DNA from: Streptococcus suis
GTDB taxonomy: Bacteria > Bacillota > Bacilli > Lactobacillales > Streptococcaceae
Direction: 5' to 3'
DNA: 64,000 nucleotides
Assembly: GCF_002960625.1 (NCBI RefSeq)
Contig: NZ_POJH01000029.1
Coordinates: 62,001 to 126,000 of the forward strand
Shown in pieces: positions 18,843 to 26,242 of this stretch (its first letter is position 1; every line of letters begins with the position of its first letter). The notes beneath the pieces were generated by a model. That model was given only the letters and a program-made list of their open reading frames with translations. It was not told the DNA's origin and ran no database searches. Both the position numbers and the translations under genes were made by a program.

Positions 18843-20198
18843 CTATTCCTCACCAATACTCCTGAGCCAATTTTCCAACAAGAGCTGATTTTGATAAAAA
18901 TGAACATGCAGATAGCTAGCAAAGGTTTTACCAGTTTGATAGCCACCTGTCCAGCTAGAAACAACCTGCCCATCTCGAACTTTTTCCAGTTGCAAGACGG
19001 TGGGTTCATTGGTTTGGAATACTGAATGGTGAAACTCATGGCCCCTAACAACCGTATCCTTTGGACCAAATAAGCTCCTAACCTGAGTCTTAGCTTGGCA
19101 ATAACCAAAGCTTTTTAGCCGGTCTGTCATAAGACTGACACCATCAAATATCCCTACCATATCATAAGAACCCTCTCCAGTTTGCAGTTCCTTACCTAGA
19201 TACATCAGGCCCCCACATTCTGCGTAGATGGATTTGTTCTCTTGATGGGCCTGCAAAACAGACTTCCTGAAAGAATGATTTTCCATCAACTCCTTTGCAT
19301 AGACCTCTGGAAAGCCTCCTCCAAAATAGTAAGCATCTGCTTCAGGTAATTCTTTGTCATTAAGGGGACTAAAGGGAATCAAGTCCACCCCATATTCCCT
19401 TAACAAATCCAAATTATCCTCATAGTAAAAATGAAAGGCATCATCAAGAGCATAGCCAATTTTTAGCGGGAAATGTTTTGAAGTGCGGAATGGATTTGAC
19501 GGTTCTTCACCAGCTATATCTACCTTCTCAAGCAAGCGGTCTAAGTCAATATGGTCTTGAGCCAACTGACCTAAGATAGAGAAATGTTTCTCCAAGTTTT
19601 CCATCTCAACATCAGGCACTAGGCCTAGATGTCGTGAAGGCAGTTCTACCTGAATATTCTTAGGAAAGTAGCCTAAAACTTCCACATCCGTATAGCGTTC
19701 AATGGCTCCTTTTATCAGTTCATAATGCGTTTGTGAAGCAACTCGATTGATAATTACTCCTGCAATCGTCAAGTCTGGATCAAAGGTTGAAAAACCGTGT
19801 ACCATGGCCGCCGCTGATGTTGAAGTGGCTTTCCCATCGATGATCAAGACAACAGGTATATCTAATTTCTTCGCAATCGCAGCCGACGAAGCACAATCTT
19901 TATCCGTACCCAAACCATCAAATAGGCCCATCACCCCTTCAACAAGGGCAATGTCAACATCCTGATGCCATTTTCTAAACGACCAGTCTAAAGCAGCTTG
20001 ATCAGGAATCATAAAGCTATCTAAATTACGGGAAATTCGCTTGCTAATCCGACTATGATAAGCCGTATCAATATAATCCGGACCAACCTTATATGGTTGT
20101 ACTCGTAGACCTTTCTCGGTCAAAGCTTTTAAAATCCCTAGAGTAACAGTTGTTTTTCCAACTCCACTAGAAACACCTGCTAACATAAATTGTTTCAT
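18843..20198 (-). CDS. cbiA: Cobyrinic acid a,c-diamide synthase
   Basis: CbiA amidates the a and c carboxylates of cobyrinic acid with glutamine and ATP. The 451-residue protein has P-loop LAGVSSGVGKTTVTLG at its start, and a C-terminal class I amidotransferase domain with Cys in YAECGGLMYLG and His in SYLHVHFYQ. The AGAGGTGG ribosome site lies just upstream. It is the first gene of the long left-hand operon, and its leader carries a promoter, an ANTAR-type double hairpin and a competing terminator, annotated separately. Confidence 0.96.
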   Translation of the reverse strand: MKQFMLAGVSSGVGKTTVTLGILKALTEKGLRVQPYKVGPDYIDTAYHSRISKRISRNLDSFMIPDQAALDWSFRKWHQDVDIALVEGVMGLFDGLGTDKDCASSAAIAKKLDIPVVLIIDGKATSTSAAAMVHGFSTFDPDLTIAGVIINRVASQTHYELIKGAIERYTDVEVLGYFPKNIQVELPSRHLGLVPDVEMENLEKHFSILGQLAQDHIDLDRLLEKVDIAGEEPSNPFRTSKHFPLKIGYALDDAFHFYYEDNLDLLREYGVDLIPFSPLNDKELPEADAYYFGGGFPEVYAKELMENHSFRKSVLQAHQENKSIYAECGGLMYLGKELQTGEGSYDMVGIFDGVSLMTDRLKSFGYCQAKTQVRSLFGPKDTVVRGHEFHHSVFQTNEPTVLQLEKVRDGQVVSSWTGGYQTGKTFASYLHVHFYQNQLLLENWLRSIGEE

Positions 20199-20219
20199 GT
20201 ATTTCCACCTCTATCAAAC

Positions 20220-20259
20220 AAAAAAGGGCTACAAAAAATAGTGATATTTTTTGTAGCCC
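20220..20259 (-). terminator. Attenuator terminator in the cbiA leader
   Basis: On the minus strand a perfect stem GGGCTACAAAAAATA / TATTTTTTGTAGCCC with loop TCAC is followed by six T. It lies between the cbiA promoter and the cbiA start, so it acts as an attenuator for cbiA. It could also end read-through from the upstream pduO gene. Confidence 0.9.
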
Positions 20260-20300
20260 CGTTGCTCACATTTATTGATTTTAACACGCCATTGTGTCAA
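20220..20300 (-). promoter_or_regulatory. ANTAR-type antitermination leader of the cbiA operon
   Basis: Read on the minus strand, the leader begins with a hairpin TTGACAC-AATGGC-GTGTTAA (20281-20300). After 11 bases comes a second hairpin GTGAGC-AACGGG-GCTAC (20253-20269), with one bulged G. Both loops have six bases with A at position 1 and G at position 4, the hallmark of RNA bound by ANTAR-domain proteins such as EutV. The second hairpin uses the same GGGCTAC bases that form the 5' arm of the intrinsic terminator at 20220-20259, so the two folds exclude each other. The predicted result is read-through when an activated ANTAR protein holds the double hairpin. No ANTAR regulator gene lies in this window. 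Confidence 0.78.
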
Positions 20301-20320
20301 ATGATTTTTCTTATAAAATC

Positions 20321-20349
20321 ATTCTACACCTTCTAGAGCATTATGTCAA
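20321..20349 (-). promoter_or_regulatory. Promoter of the cbiA operon
   Basis: On the minus strand a perfect -35 TTGACA (20344-20349) is 17 bases from -10 TAGAAT (20321-20326). Transcription would begin near 20314, leaving enough leader to form both ANTAR hairpins and the terminator before cbiA. Confidence 0.85.
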
Positions 20350-20350
20350 T

Positions 20351-20366
20351 ATGTAAACGAAAACGG
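20351..20366 (+). promoter_or_regulatory. Possible CcpA (cre-like) site upstream of the cbiA promoter
   Basis: The sequence ATGTAAACGAAAACGG matches 14 of 16 positions of the degenerate cre pattern WTGNAARCGNWWWCAW. It lies immediately upstream of the -35 box. A site there would more often activate than block; this is inference from pattern only. Confidence 0.4.
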
Positions 20367-20379
20367 TTTTAAAAATGCT

Positions 20380-20988
20380 CTATCTTCCTTCTTCCCTAGC
20401 CTTGGCCCAACGCTCCACATCAGCTTTGGTAATATTATGAAAGACTTTTGCCCCTCTTTCATAAGCAATATCTGGCTGCTGATGGGTAAAATTGATCACA
20501 CGCGCCAAGGCAAAGAAGTAATCAGACAGACGGTTTACAAATACCAAGACTTCTTTATTGATTTCCGTAGTCCACATAGTGCCTACAATGTGTCGCTCTG
20601 CACGTCTAGCTATAGTGCGTGCAATATGGACCATTGCTGCAATTTCATTTCCACCTGGCAAAATGAACACTTCCAAGGCTGGTGGGATATCCGCATAGGT
20701 ATCAATGCGCTCCTCAATCCAATCAACCATGGTTTTGTCAACCTTATAAGGATAGACACCATGCGGCGTTGATAAATCCGAACCACAGTCAAAAAGATAA
20801 TGTTGTAGTTGCAACAATTCATCTTTCAAGGCATCTGCTGGATCCATTTTAGTAATGATATAACCAATCCAAGAATTTAATTCATCAATGGTACCATAAG
20901 CATTAACACGCTCTGCATCTTTTGCAACACTCTGACCACCAACCAGCTTGGTCAAGCCTTTGTCACCTGTTTTTGTATATAACTGCAT
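20380..20988 (-). CDS. pduO: PduO-type ATP:cob(I)alamin adenosyltransferase, copy 2
   Basis: This copy shows the standard PduO motifs: MQLYTKTGDKGLT, AYGTIDELNSWIG, LFDCGSDLSTP, FILPGGNEIAA, ARTIARRAERHIV and VNRLSDYFFALAR. These include the arginines and asparagine used for ATP and corrinoid binding. The ATG at 20988 was chosen over one 12 bases upstream because AAAGTGAG is then about 7 bases away and MQLYTKTGDKG is the normal start. Of the two copies this one looks closer to experimentally studied PduO proteins. It is the last gene of the right-hand operon, after cobT. Confidence 0.95.
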   Translation of the reverse strand: MQLYTKTGDKGLTKLVGGQSVAKDAERVNAYGTIDELNSWIGYIITKMDPADALKDELLQLQHYLFDCGSDLSTPHGVYPYKVDKTMVDWIEERIDTYADIPPALEVFILPGGNEIAAMVHIARTIARRAERHIVGTMWTTEINKEVLVFVNRLSDYFFALARVINFTHQQPDIAYERGAKVFHNITKADVERWAKAREEGR

Positions 20989-21003
20989 TTGAATTCTCAC
21001 TTT

Positions 21004-22068
21004 CTATTTTGATTGACGAATGTCGATATAATCATCCTTACTCAATTTTCCCTCTGAAAAAGTAGGCATTGATTCAATCGTATAAACTGCATTGCTCATT
21101 AAAAAGAAGGCTAATGGACAACCCGATCCCTCTCCCAATCTCATATCCATCAAGAGCATGGGGTCTAATCCCAGGTGCTCACAAACCAAACGATAGGCGG
21201 GTTCTGTGGAAAGGTGGGAAGCAAAACAATAATCTAAAACATGACCATTTAATTGACTAGCGATCAGCAAGCCTGTAATGGAGATCAAGCCATCCACCAC
21301 GCAGGGAAGTTGATGATGAGCACAGGCCAAATAGGTTCCTACCATACCCAGCATATCTAATCCACCAACTTTTGCAGCAATGTCCAGAACGTCACTGTAG
21401 GGAGCATGGTGAGCAACTGCTGAAGCAATCACTTGTGTTTTATGGGATTTCATCCCTTCTGTCAACCCTGCTCCGTAGCCAGTAACTTGACTAGCTTCTA
21501 CATTCAAAAGAGCACTAATCACTGCTGCTGAGGTTGTCGTATTGCCAATTCCCATCTCCCCAGTTCCAAAAAGTCTATAGCCTTTCTGAATACAGGCAAC
21601 CGTTTCTCTATAGCCAACCAAAATCGCTTCGACAGCTTGCTCTCTAGTCAAAGCAGGCTCTTTCAAGATATTGCCTGTCCCTCTCCTGACCTTACAAACT
21701 TGGTCGCTATTAACATCTTTCATGCACCCTATATCCACTACCTTGACATCTGAACCTACATGTCTTGAAATGGCACACAGCCCCGTTTTGCCTTCTAGCA
21801 TATTACGGGCTACGATATAGGTCGTTTCCTGCGGGTTAGCAGATATACCCTCTGCAACCACACCATTATCAGCTACATAAACCATTACCATCTGTTTAGA
21901 AAGGTCAATGTCTCCATGAAACATGGCAAACAAGCGCGCATAGATGGTCTCCATTTTACCAAGAGCACCCAGTGGCTTGGCTAGCTGGTCACAAACCTTT
22001 TTGCCCTTTTCCATTTCAAGCTTTTCTAGTGGTTTAATTTCACTCAAAATATCTTGTAGTTTTTCCAC
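21004..22068 (-). CDS. cobT: Nicotinate-nucleotide--dimethylbenzimidazole phosphoribosyltransferase
   Basis: CobT activates the lower-ligand base to alpha-ribazole phosphate using nicotinate mononucleotide. The 354-residue protein has the family parts KPLGALGKME, VADNGVVAEGISANPQ, GTGEMGIGNTTTSAAV and, near the C-terminus, the catalytic glutamate in RLGEGSGCPLAF. The base it activates cannot be told from sequence; no dimethylbenzimidazole synthesis gene is visible, so adenine or an imported base are possible. It is separated from pduX by 1 base. Confidence 0.95.
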   Translation of the reverse strand: MEKLQDILSEIKPLEKLEMEKGKKVCDQLAKPLGALGKMETIYARLFAMFHGDIDLSKQMVMVYVADNGVVAEGISANPQETTYIVARNMLEGKTGLCAISRHVGSDVKVVDIGCMKDVNSDQVCKVRRGTGNILKEPALTREQAVEAILVGYRETVACIQKGYRLFGTGEMGIGNTTTSAAVISALLNVEASQVTGYGAGLTEGMKSHKTQVIASAVAHHAPYSDVLDIAAKVGGLDMLGMVGTYLACAHHQLPCVVDGLISITGLLIASQLNGHVLDYCFASHLSTEPAYRLVCEHLGLDPMLLMDMRLGEGSGCPLAFFLMSNAVYTIESMPTFSEGKLSKDDYIDIRQSK

Positions 22069-22069
22069 C

Positions 22070-22942
22070 TTAACCTCCTTTCACCCTTCGAACACCTTCA
22101 AAACAAATCTTTGAAAGGTAGCGTTGGTCATAATACTTGCCAATTTCTCCCTTAGAAAAATTAGCTTCTATTGTAGAAATCAGTGGTAATTGACTTTTTG
22201 TCATCAATATACCTACAACCGTTCCACTGTGAGCCACATTGACACCTAGCAGTCCCAATGATTTCACAATGGACAGGATGTCTGCCAAATAGGGCTTGGG
22301 CAGACGAGTATTGTTCAACAAGGCACTAGTAGTTGCAAGCTGCCCCAAAAGAAGTTCATTTTTTGACTGGCATGCCTGCTGAAACAGTTCTAACAGTCCT
22401 TCTGATGCTTGGACTGGATAAGTAGGACATTCTGTCATTCTAACCAGCTCGACTGTCCACTCAGTCTTTCTGGGTTCAAGAATATAGACATAAAGTTCTG
22501 GCTTCCAATCCGTTTGGAACAATATCTGACCCGTCAAGGGATTGATGACCGTCCAGTCAGCAAAGGCAATCGAATCCGTTGGCTCAATCTGACAACAAAA
22601 CTTAGTCACTTCGTCGGCAGTCAAATGCCTATTTTGAACAAAGGCTAAGGCTTGTAGGCTTGCCAGCATATCTGCCGTGCTACTGGACATTCCTTTACCG
22701 ATTGGAAGACTGGATTTCTTCTCGAGCTTCCATCCATCCTCTATCGGATCAAGATAATCCAAGACCTTGACAACCTTTTCTCCTATTGCAAACTCCGTTT
22801 CTTCCTCCTCTCTGATAAGTCTTGCATAGGACTTGCGATTGATACCGTAGGTCAGCAAAAATTCTTGACCATCCTTAACCCCCTGAAACAATTCCCCACA
22901 TGAACCTGGACAGGAAAACCATTTGTTCCTAGACATGACCAT
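22070..22942 (-). CDS. pduX: L-threonine kinase (GHMP family)
   Basis: PduX phosphorylates L-threonine to O-phosphothreonine, the substrate of CobD. The protein is about 290 residues and begins with the conserved CPGSCGELFQG. It carries the GHMP ATP-binding motif LPIGKGMSSSTADM and a C-terminal GVNVAHSGTVVGIL. The ATG at 22942 has AGGAAA 5-6 bases upstream; a GTG one codon earlier and an ATG two codons later are alternatives. It overlaps the cobD stop by 14 bases, coupling two successive steps. Confidence 0.93.
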   Translation of the reverse strand: MVMSRNKWFSCPGSCGELFQGVKDGQEFLLTYGINRKSYARLIREEEETEFAIGEKVVKVLDYLDPIEDGWKLEKKSSLPIGKGMSSSTADMLASLQALAFVQNRHLTADEVTKFCCQIEPTDSIAFADWTVINPLTGQILFQTDWKPELYVYILEPRKTEWTVELVRMTECPTYPVQASEGLLELFQQACQSKNELLLGQLATTSALLNNTRLPKPYLADILSIVKSLGLLGVNVAHSGTVVGILMTKSQLPLISTIEANFSKGEIGKYYDQRYLSKICFEGVRRVKGG

Positions 22943-24023
22943 CACACTTTCCTAGCACAGATCTTAAAGCCTCAATCAAGCGACCATTTTCCTCTCTTGA
23001 TCGAATGGCTACTCGATAGTGGCGGTCGTTCAGATGATGGTAATTATGGCAGGAACGAATAAATATTTTTTCTTGAATTAAAAGCTCCCTCAGACTGTCA
23101 TTTCCCTCGTATTCAAAGAAAATGTAATTAACAGTCGGTGGCAAGACTTTCAAATGAGGCAAGGCAGCCAATTCTCTATAAAGGAATTCCTGCTCACTCT
23201 TGAGCCACTCTTCTGTCGCATGGTGATACTCACTATCCTTGAGAATAACAGGTAGCAAGGCATCTGCCAATGCATTGATGGTCCAAGGTGGTCGCATGTC
23301 ATCCATTGCTGCAATCAAGTCTGTATTACTAGATAAGGCATAACCCAACCTCAAGCCTGGAATAGCATAAAATTTTGTCAAAGAGCGAACAACAATGACA
23401 TTTCGATAGTCCTTCAAATGATCCACCAGGGAATAGGCAGCCTTGTCTAAAACAAAGTCCATAAAGGCCTCGTCAAGAACCAAATAGGCCCCTTTTTGCC
23501 TTAGAAATTCAGCTACCAATAACAAGAATTGATTGGATACCAAAGTCCCTGTTGGATTATTTGGGTTACAAATCAGGACCAAATCCCCAGATGACAGCTT
23601 CTCCAAGTTGGGTAAGATTGATTCAAAAGTCCAACTATAATCTGGTCCTTCCAATACATGATAAATAGGCTCTGAACCAACCTGCTTAAAAGCTTTTTCA
23701 TATTCCATAAATGTCGGACTTAAAAGCAATATCTTCTTAGGCTTCAAATATCTAGCCAGGTCATAAAAGATCTCTACCGCACCGTTCGATAGAAGAATTT
23801 GCTGGGGCGGACAAGAATGGTATTCAGCCAGGGCTGCCTTGGACTGTGAATAAGTCACATCAGGGTAATGGACCAATTTATCTAAACTTTGTATGACACT
23901 TAATCTTACGTTTTCTGAAAGACCAAGAGGATTGATATTGGCTGAAAAATCCAAACACTCCTCTGGATGAAAGCCCAAATCACAGGCAAGCTGATTCATA
24001 TTTCCACCGTGCTCTACCTTCAT
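22929..24023 (-). CDS. cobD: L-threonine-O-3-phosphate decarboxylase
   Basis: CobD decarboxylates phosphothreonine to (R)-1-amino-2-propanol phosphate, the linker used by CbiB. The 364-residue protein is a fold-type I PLP enzyme related to histidinol-phosphate aminotransferase. It shows MKVEHGGNMNQLACDLG, DFSANINPLG, ICNPNNPTG, LVLDEAFMDF and the PLP lysine in VRSLTKFYAIPGLRLGY. DFSANINPLG and the HGGN start favour CobD over HisC. It is preceded by the eutP-like gene. Confidence 0.95.
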   Translation of the reverse strand: MKVEHGGNMNQLACDLGFHPEECLDFSANINPLGLSENVRLSVIQSLDKLVHYPDVTYSQSKAALAEYHSCPPQQILLSNGAVEIFYDLARYLKPKKILLLSPTFMEYEKAFKQVGSEPIYHVLEGPDYSWTFESILPNLEKLSSGDLVLICNPNNPTGTLVSNQFLLLVAEFLRQKGAYLVLDEAFMDFVLDKAAYSLVDHLKDYRNVIVVRSLTKFYAIPGLRLGYALSSNTDLIAAMDDMRPPWTINALADALLPVILKDSEYHHATEEWLKSEQEFLYRELAALPHLKVLPPTVNYIFFEYEGNDSLRELLIQEKIFIRSCHNYHHLNDRHYRVAIRSREENGRLIEALRSVLGKCDGHV

Positions 24024-24032
24024 CCCATCACC

Positions 24033-24482
24033 TCAACTTTCCTTGGTCAAATAGCGCCGAATCTCGTCAATTCCTTGATTATCTGTTAATGATACCTCAA
24101 AAATTTCCTTAGCACCTGCTGCCAGTAATTGCGCTCTAGCCTTCTCAAGGCTGCTAGGATCCGTCACCAAATCAACCTTGGTGATAATTCCAATCACTGG
24201 TTTGTTAAACAAAGAGGAGAATCCTTGTGGAAAAGTCTGCATGGTGGCTGTTGCTGAAGCTAGTAATCCAATTACCTCCGCTTCTGCTGCTGTTACAGAC
24301 AAGGCATTGTAATAACGCCGATGTTGTAAAAATTCCCCAGGTGTATCAATAATGGAATCATAAAATTGAATGGCTTGTGTTTTGAAGTAATTGATATCAA
24401 GCCCTTTCAACCGTTGTGTCAACGTCGTTTTTCCAACCCCAACTGGACCAACAAACATAATTTTTTTCGATTCAAGCCCCAT
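24033..24482 (-). CDS. eutP: EutP/PduV-family GTP-binding protein
   Basis: This small P-loop protein (149 residues from the chosen start) has Walker A FVGPVGVGKTTLTQRL, DTPGEFLQHRRYYNAL and the G4-like TKVDL motif, which identify the EutP/PduV family. In pdu and eut systems the family is linked to microcompartments; EutP has also been reported to act as an acetate kinase. Here it leads the B12 operon and no shell or enzyme gene is in view. The ATG at 24482 has AGAGGA 8 bases upstream; an in-frame ATG at 24512 lacks a good site. The name eutP rather than pduV is a choice made on the ANTAR leader. Confidence 0.85.
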   Translation of the reverse strand: MGLESKKIMFVGPVGVGKTTLTQRLKGLDINYFKTQAIQFYDSIIDTPGEFLQHRRYYNALSVTAAEAEVIGLLASATATMQTFPQGFSSLFNKPVIGIITKVDLVTDPSSLEKARAQLLAAGAKEIFEVSLTDNQGIDEIRRYLTKES

Positions 24483-24547
24483 GTAATCATCCTCTCGATT
24501 CATATTTTCCAAAAGAGAAATGCTCTGTCATCAACTAATTTAGAAAT

Positions 24548-24618
24548 AAAAAAGGCAAAGTTATCCCGTTGTTCTATAACTTCCGCTTCATTGCGAACAA
24601 CAGGCCCCTTTGCCTTTT
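24548..24618 (-). promoter_or_regulatory. ANTAR-type antitermination leader of the eutP-cob operon
   Basis: On the minus strand two hairpins lie 4 bases apart: AGGC-AAAGGG-GCCT (24602-24615) and TTCGC-AATGAA-GCGGA (24582-24597). Both six-base loops have A at position 1 and G at position 4. An alternative fold pairs AAAGGCAAAG (24609-24618) with CTTTGCCTTT (24551-24560), and GTTGTTC (24595-24601) with GAACAAC (24568-24574). A T-run follows, forming an intrinsic terminator. Both double-hairpin stems share bases with the terminator, so the folds exclude each other. The arrangement matches ANTAR-protein (EutV-type) antitermination known from eut leaders of Firmicutes. Confidence 0.8.
24548..24618 (-). 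terminator. Attenuator terminator in the eutP leader
   Basis: A long stem made of AAAGGCAAAG with CTTTGCCTTT, plus an inner GTTGTTC/GAACAAC helix, is followed by a run of T on the minus strand. It lies after the promoter and before the first gene. The two ANTAR-type hairpins fall within its upper part. Confidence 0.82.
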
Positions 24619-24634
24619 ATATATTAACAAGTAT

Positions 24635-24663
24635 AGTATATACTATATTCCAGTCTTCGTCAA
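24635..24663 (-). promoter_or_regulatory. Promoter of the eutP-cob operon with overlapping palindrome
   Basis: On the minus strand -35 TTGACG (24658-24663) is 17 bases from -10 TATACT (24635-24640). A perfect 16-base palindrome, TATAGTATATACTATA, spans 24632-24647 and covers the -10 box, so a repressor could bind there. Transcription should start near 24628, just ahead of the leader hairpins. Confidence 0.8.
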
Positions 24664-24682
24664 CTTAAAAAATGAAGCAAGC

Positions 24683-25150
24683 CTACCTAAAATTCTTATC
24701 CCACTCTCCATCATCATTTTTTCGAGTATAAAAGAACTCAGACAAATCTGGGTCATCCATGACTTTTAGGATTTCTAGCAAATCATAGGCTAAGTCCATC
24801 TGCGGTAAGTCTGTTTTATTGACCCAACGTACCTCTCCCTCTTCAGTTGATTGAAGGGTTCCAGTAAACTCCGTTGCCTTATAGAGAAAGACCAGATAGC
24901 GATGCCCTTCCTTGTCAGGCCAATGCTTGATACCAACCAGATGAGCGTTTGTGATGACCAGGCCAGTTTCTTCCTCAACTTCCCGAACAACCGAGTCATA
25001 AAAATTCTCACCTTCTTCAACATGCCCACCAGGAAAGGCAACACCTGACCAACGATAGCGTTCAGGATCCCGAATTTGCACTACCACATTCCCATCTTTA
25101 TCCTCAATCAAACACATATTGGTCAATGTGACCATTTCTTTTCTAGCCAT
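24683..25150 (-). CDS. NUDIX hydrolase
   Basis: This 155-residue protein contains a full NUDIX box beginning GGHVEEGENFYDSVVREV and ending EEETGLVI, so it should split a nucleoside-diphosphate-linked substrate using Mg2+. The MARKEMVTLTNMCLIEDKDGNVVVQ start is typical of small MutT-like streptococcal proteins often labelled 8-oxo-dGTP diphosphatase; the true substrate cannot be read from sequence. The second of two adjacent ATGs is preferred because AAGGAG is then 5 bases away. It lies upstream of the B12 promoter and is not part of that operon. Confidence 0.88.
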   Translation of the reverse strand: MARKEMVTLTNMCLIEDKDGNVVVQIRDPERYRWSGVAFPGGHVEEGENFYDSVVREVEEETGLVITNAHLVGIKHWPDKEGHRYLVFLYKATEFTGTLQSTEEGEVRWVNKTDLPQMDLAYDLLEILKVMDDPDLSEFFYTRKNDDGEWDKNFR

Positions 25151-25238
25151 CATAACTCCTTACATTTCAAAACAAATCAGTCAATAAATTTTTCTCTGTC
25201 ACAATCAACAATAGAAACCAAGTACATCTATTCTATCA

Positions 25239-25269
25239 AAAAAAGCCAAGGCCGACTAGCCTTGACTGA
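25239..25269 (-). terminator. Terminator after the epimerase-like gene
   Basis: On the minus strand AGTCAAGGC and GCCTTGGCT form a hairpin around a short loop, followed by seven T. It lies just after the stop of the epimerase-like gene. Confidence 0.8.
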
Positions 25270-25272
25270 ACA

Positions 25273-26178
25273 CTACCAACGAGGATTGGCTTCAAAGATC
25301 CAGCGACGGGTCCAACTATGACTTTGGCCCGGCGAAAGCCTAATGGTCTGAATAATTTCTGGACTGACAATGTGGTCTGTCGCCCATAGGAGTAAGCTGG
25401 TCGGTTTGACACTATCAATACCTGTAATACTTGCTTGAGCCCCTTTATGGCTGAGTTTCCAGGTAAATGTATCACCGAGGTTTGCCTTATCGGTGCTAAG
25501 AACACTGAGGGAAACATCCGTTTCACATTTTTCGAAGGTGATGGCCTTACCATCCGCAATAAAGTTGTTATGGTCATAGCCACCAAAACCTTCTAAGCGA
25601 TCATGACCCAGATCATTCATATCTGGCAAGTCCAGTCGGTAATCCGGTGAAATAGCCATACCGTCGATACTCAAGAAATTATGGCAATATTCTTCTGTTT
25701 CAAATGCCTTGTCGCCAACATTGGTGATTGTGGCTTCTAAAATAAGAGCATTCTCCTCAATCCGAATAGTCTTTTCAATCTCAGCAGCAATCCCCAAACA
25801 AGCTACCGCTTCTGTAAAAAATGTCGCAGAAGTTTCCGTATGGCTGTAGGCGACAGGATAGGGAATGACCTCATCGTATTTATGGGCAAATTGGTAACCT
25901 AGTTCACTATCCTGCTTAATCAAGCCCACACCTAATTTAGGGAAATAGTCACCAACTTGAGCCCCAGCAGAAAAATCTCCTGAAAATTCGCAGCACAGCC
26001 CTCTACCACCAGACGATAAATGCCGTAGGTTCATAGGCTCATTAGCACCAAAGTGTGTATCGCCATCCAGTGTAACATCTGAAATAAAGCCTGCTCGATC
26101 AAAACGAAAAGTATCATTTGGCCGTTCGCCTGGTTCAGAAATTTCAACACGTAAACGATTATTGGTCAGTAAAATCAT
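25273..26178 (-). CDS. Galactose-mutarotase-like (aldose 1-epimerase superfamily) protein
   Basis: From the ATG at 26178 (AAGGAGG 6 bases upstream) the protein is 301 residues. An ATG 39 bases further upstream lacks a ribosome site. It looks like a beta-sandwich protein of the galactose mutarotase superfamily: LRVEISEPGERPNDTFRFDRAGFISDV, a central EEYCHNFLSIDG stretch with a possible catalytic His, and SPGQSHSWTRRW near the end. It lacks an obvious match to the GalM active-site signature, so the sugar substrate is unknown. It is monocistronic, with its own terminator. Confidence 0.65.
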   Translation of the reverse strand: MILLTNNRLRVEISEPGERPNDTFRFDRAGFISDVTLDGDTHFGANEPMNLRHLSSGGRGLCCEFSGDFSAGAQVGDYFPKLGVGLIKQDSELGYQFAHKYDEVIPYPVAYSHTETSATFFTEAVACLGIAAEIEKTIRIEENALILEATITNVGDKAFETEEYCHNFLSIDGMAISPDYRLDLPDMNDLGHDRLEGFGGYDHNNFIADGKAITFEKCETDVSLSVLSTDKANLGDTFTWKLSHKGAQASITGIDSVKPTSLLLWATDHIVSPEIIQTIRLSPGQSHSWTRRWIFEANPRW

Positions 26179-26242
26179 AAAAACCCTCCTTGATTCAGCC
26201 TTATTATAGCACATCAAAGCGGGTTATTCAATATTTGTTATA

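Noticed and set aside
20199..24680. Cobalamin riboswitch at either B12 operon
   Set aside because: I looked for the B12-box and the usual large fold in both leaders. The leaders are too short after the promoters and hold ANTAR-type hairpins instead.
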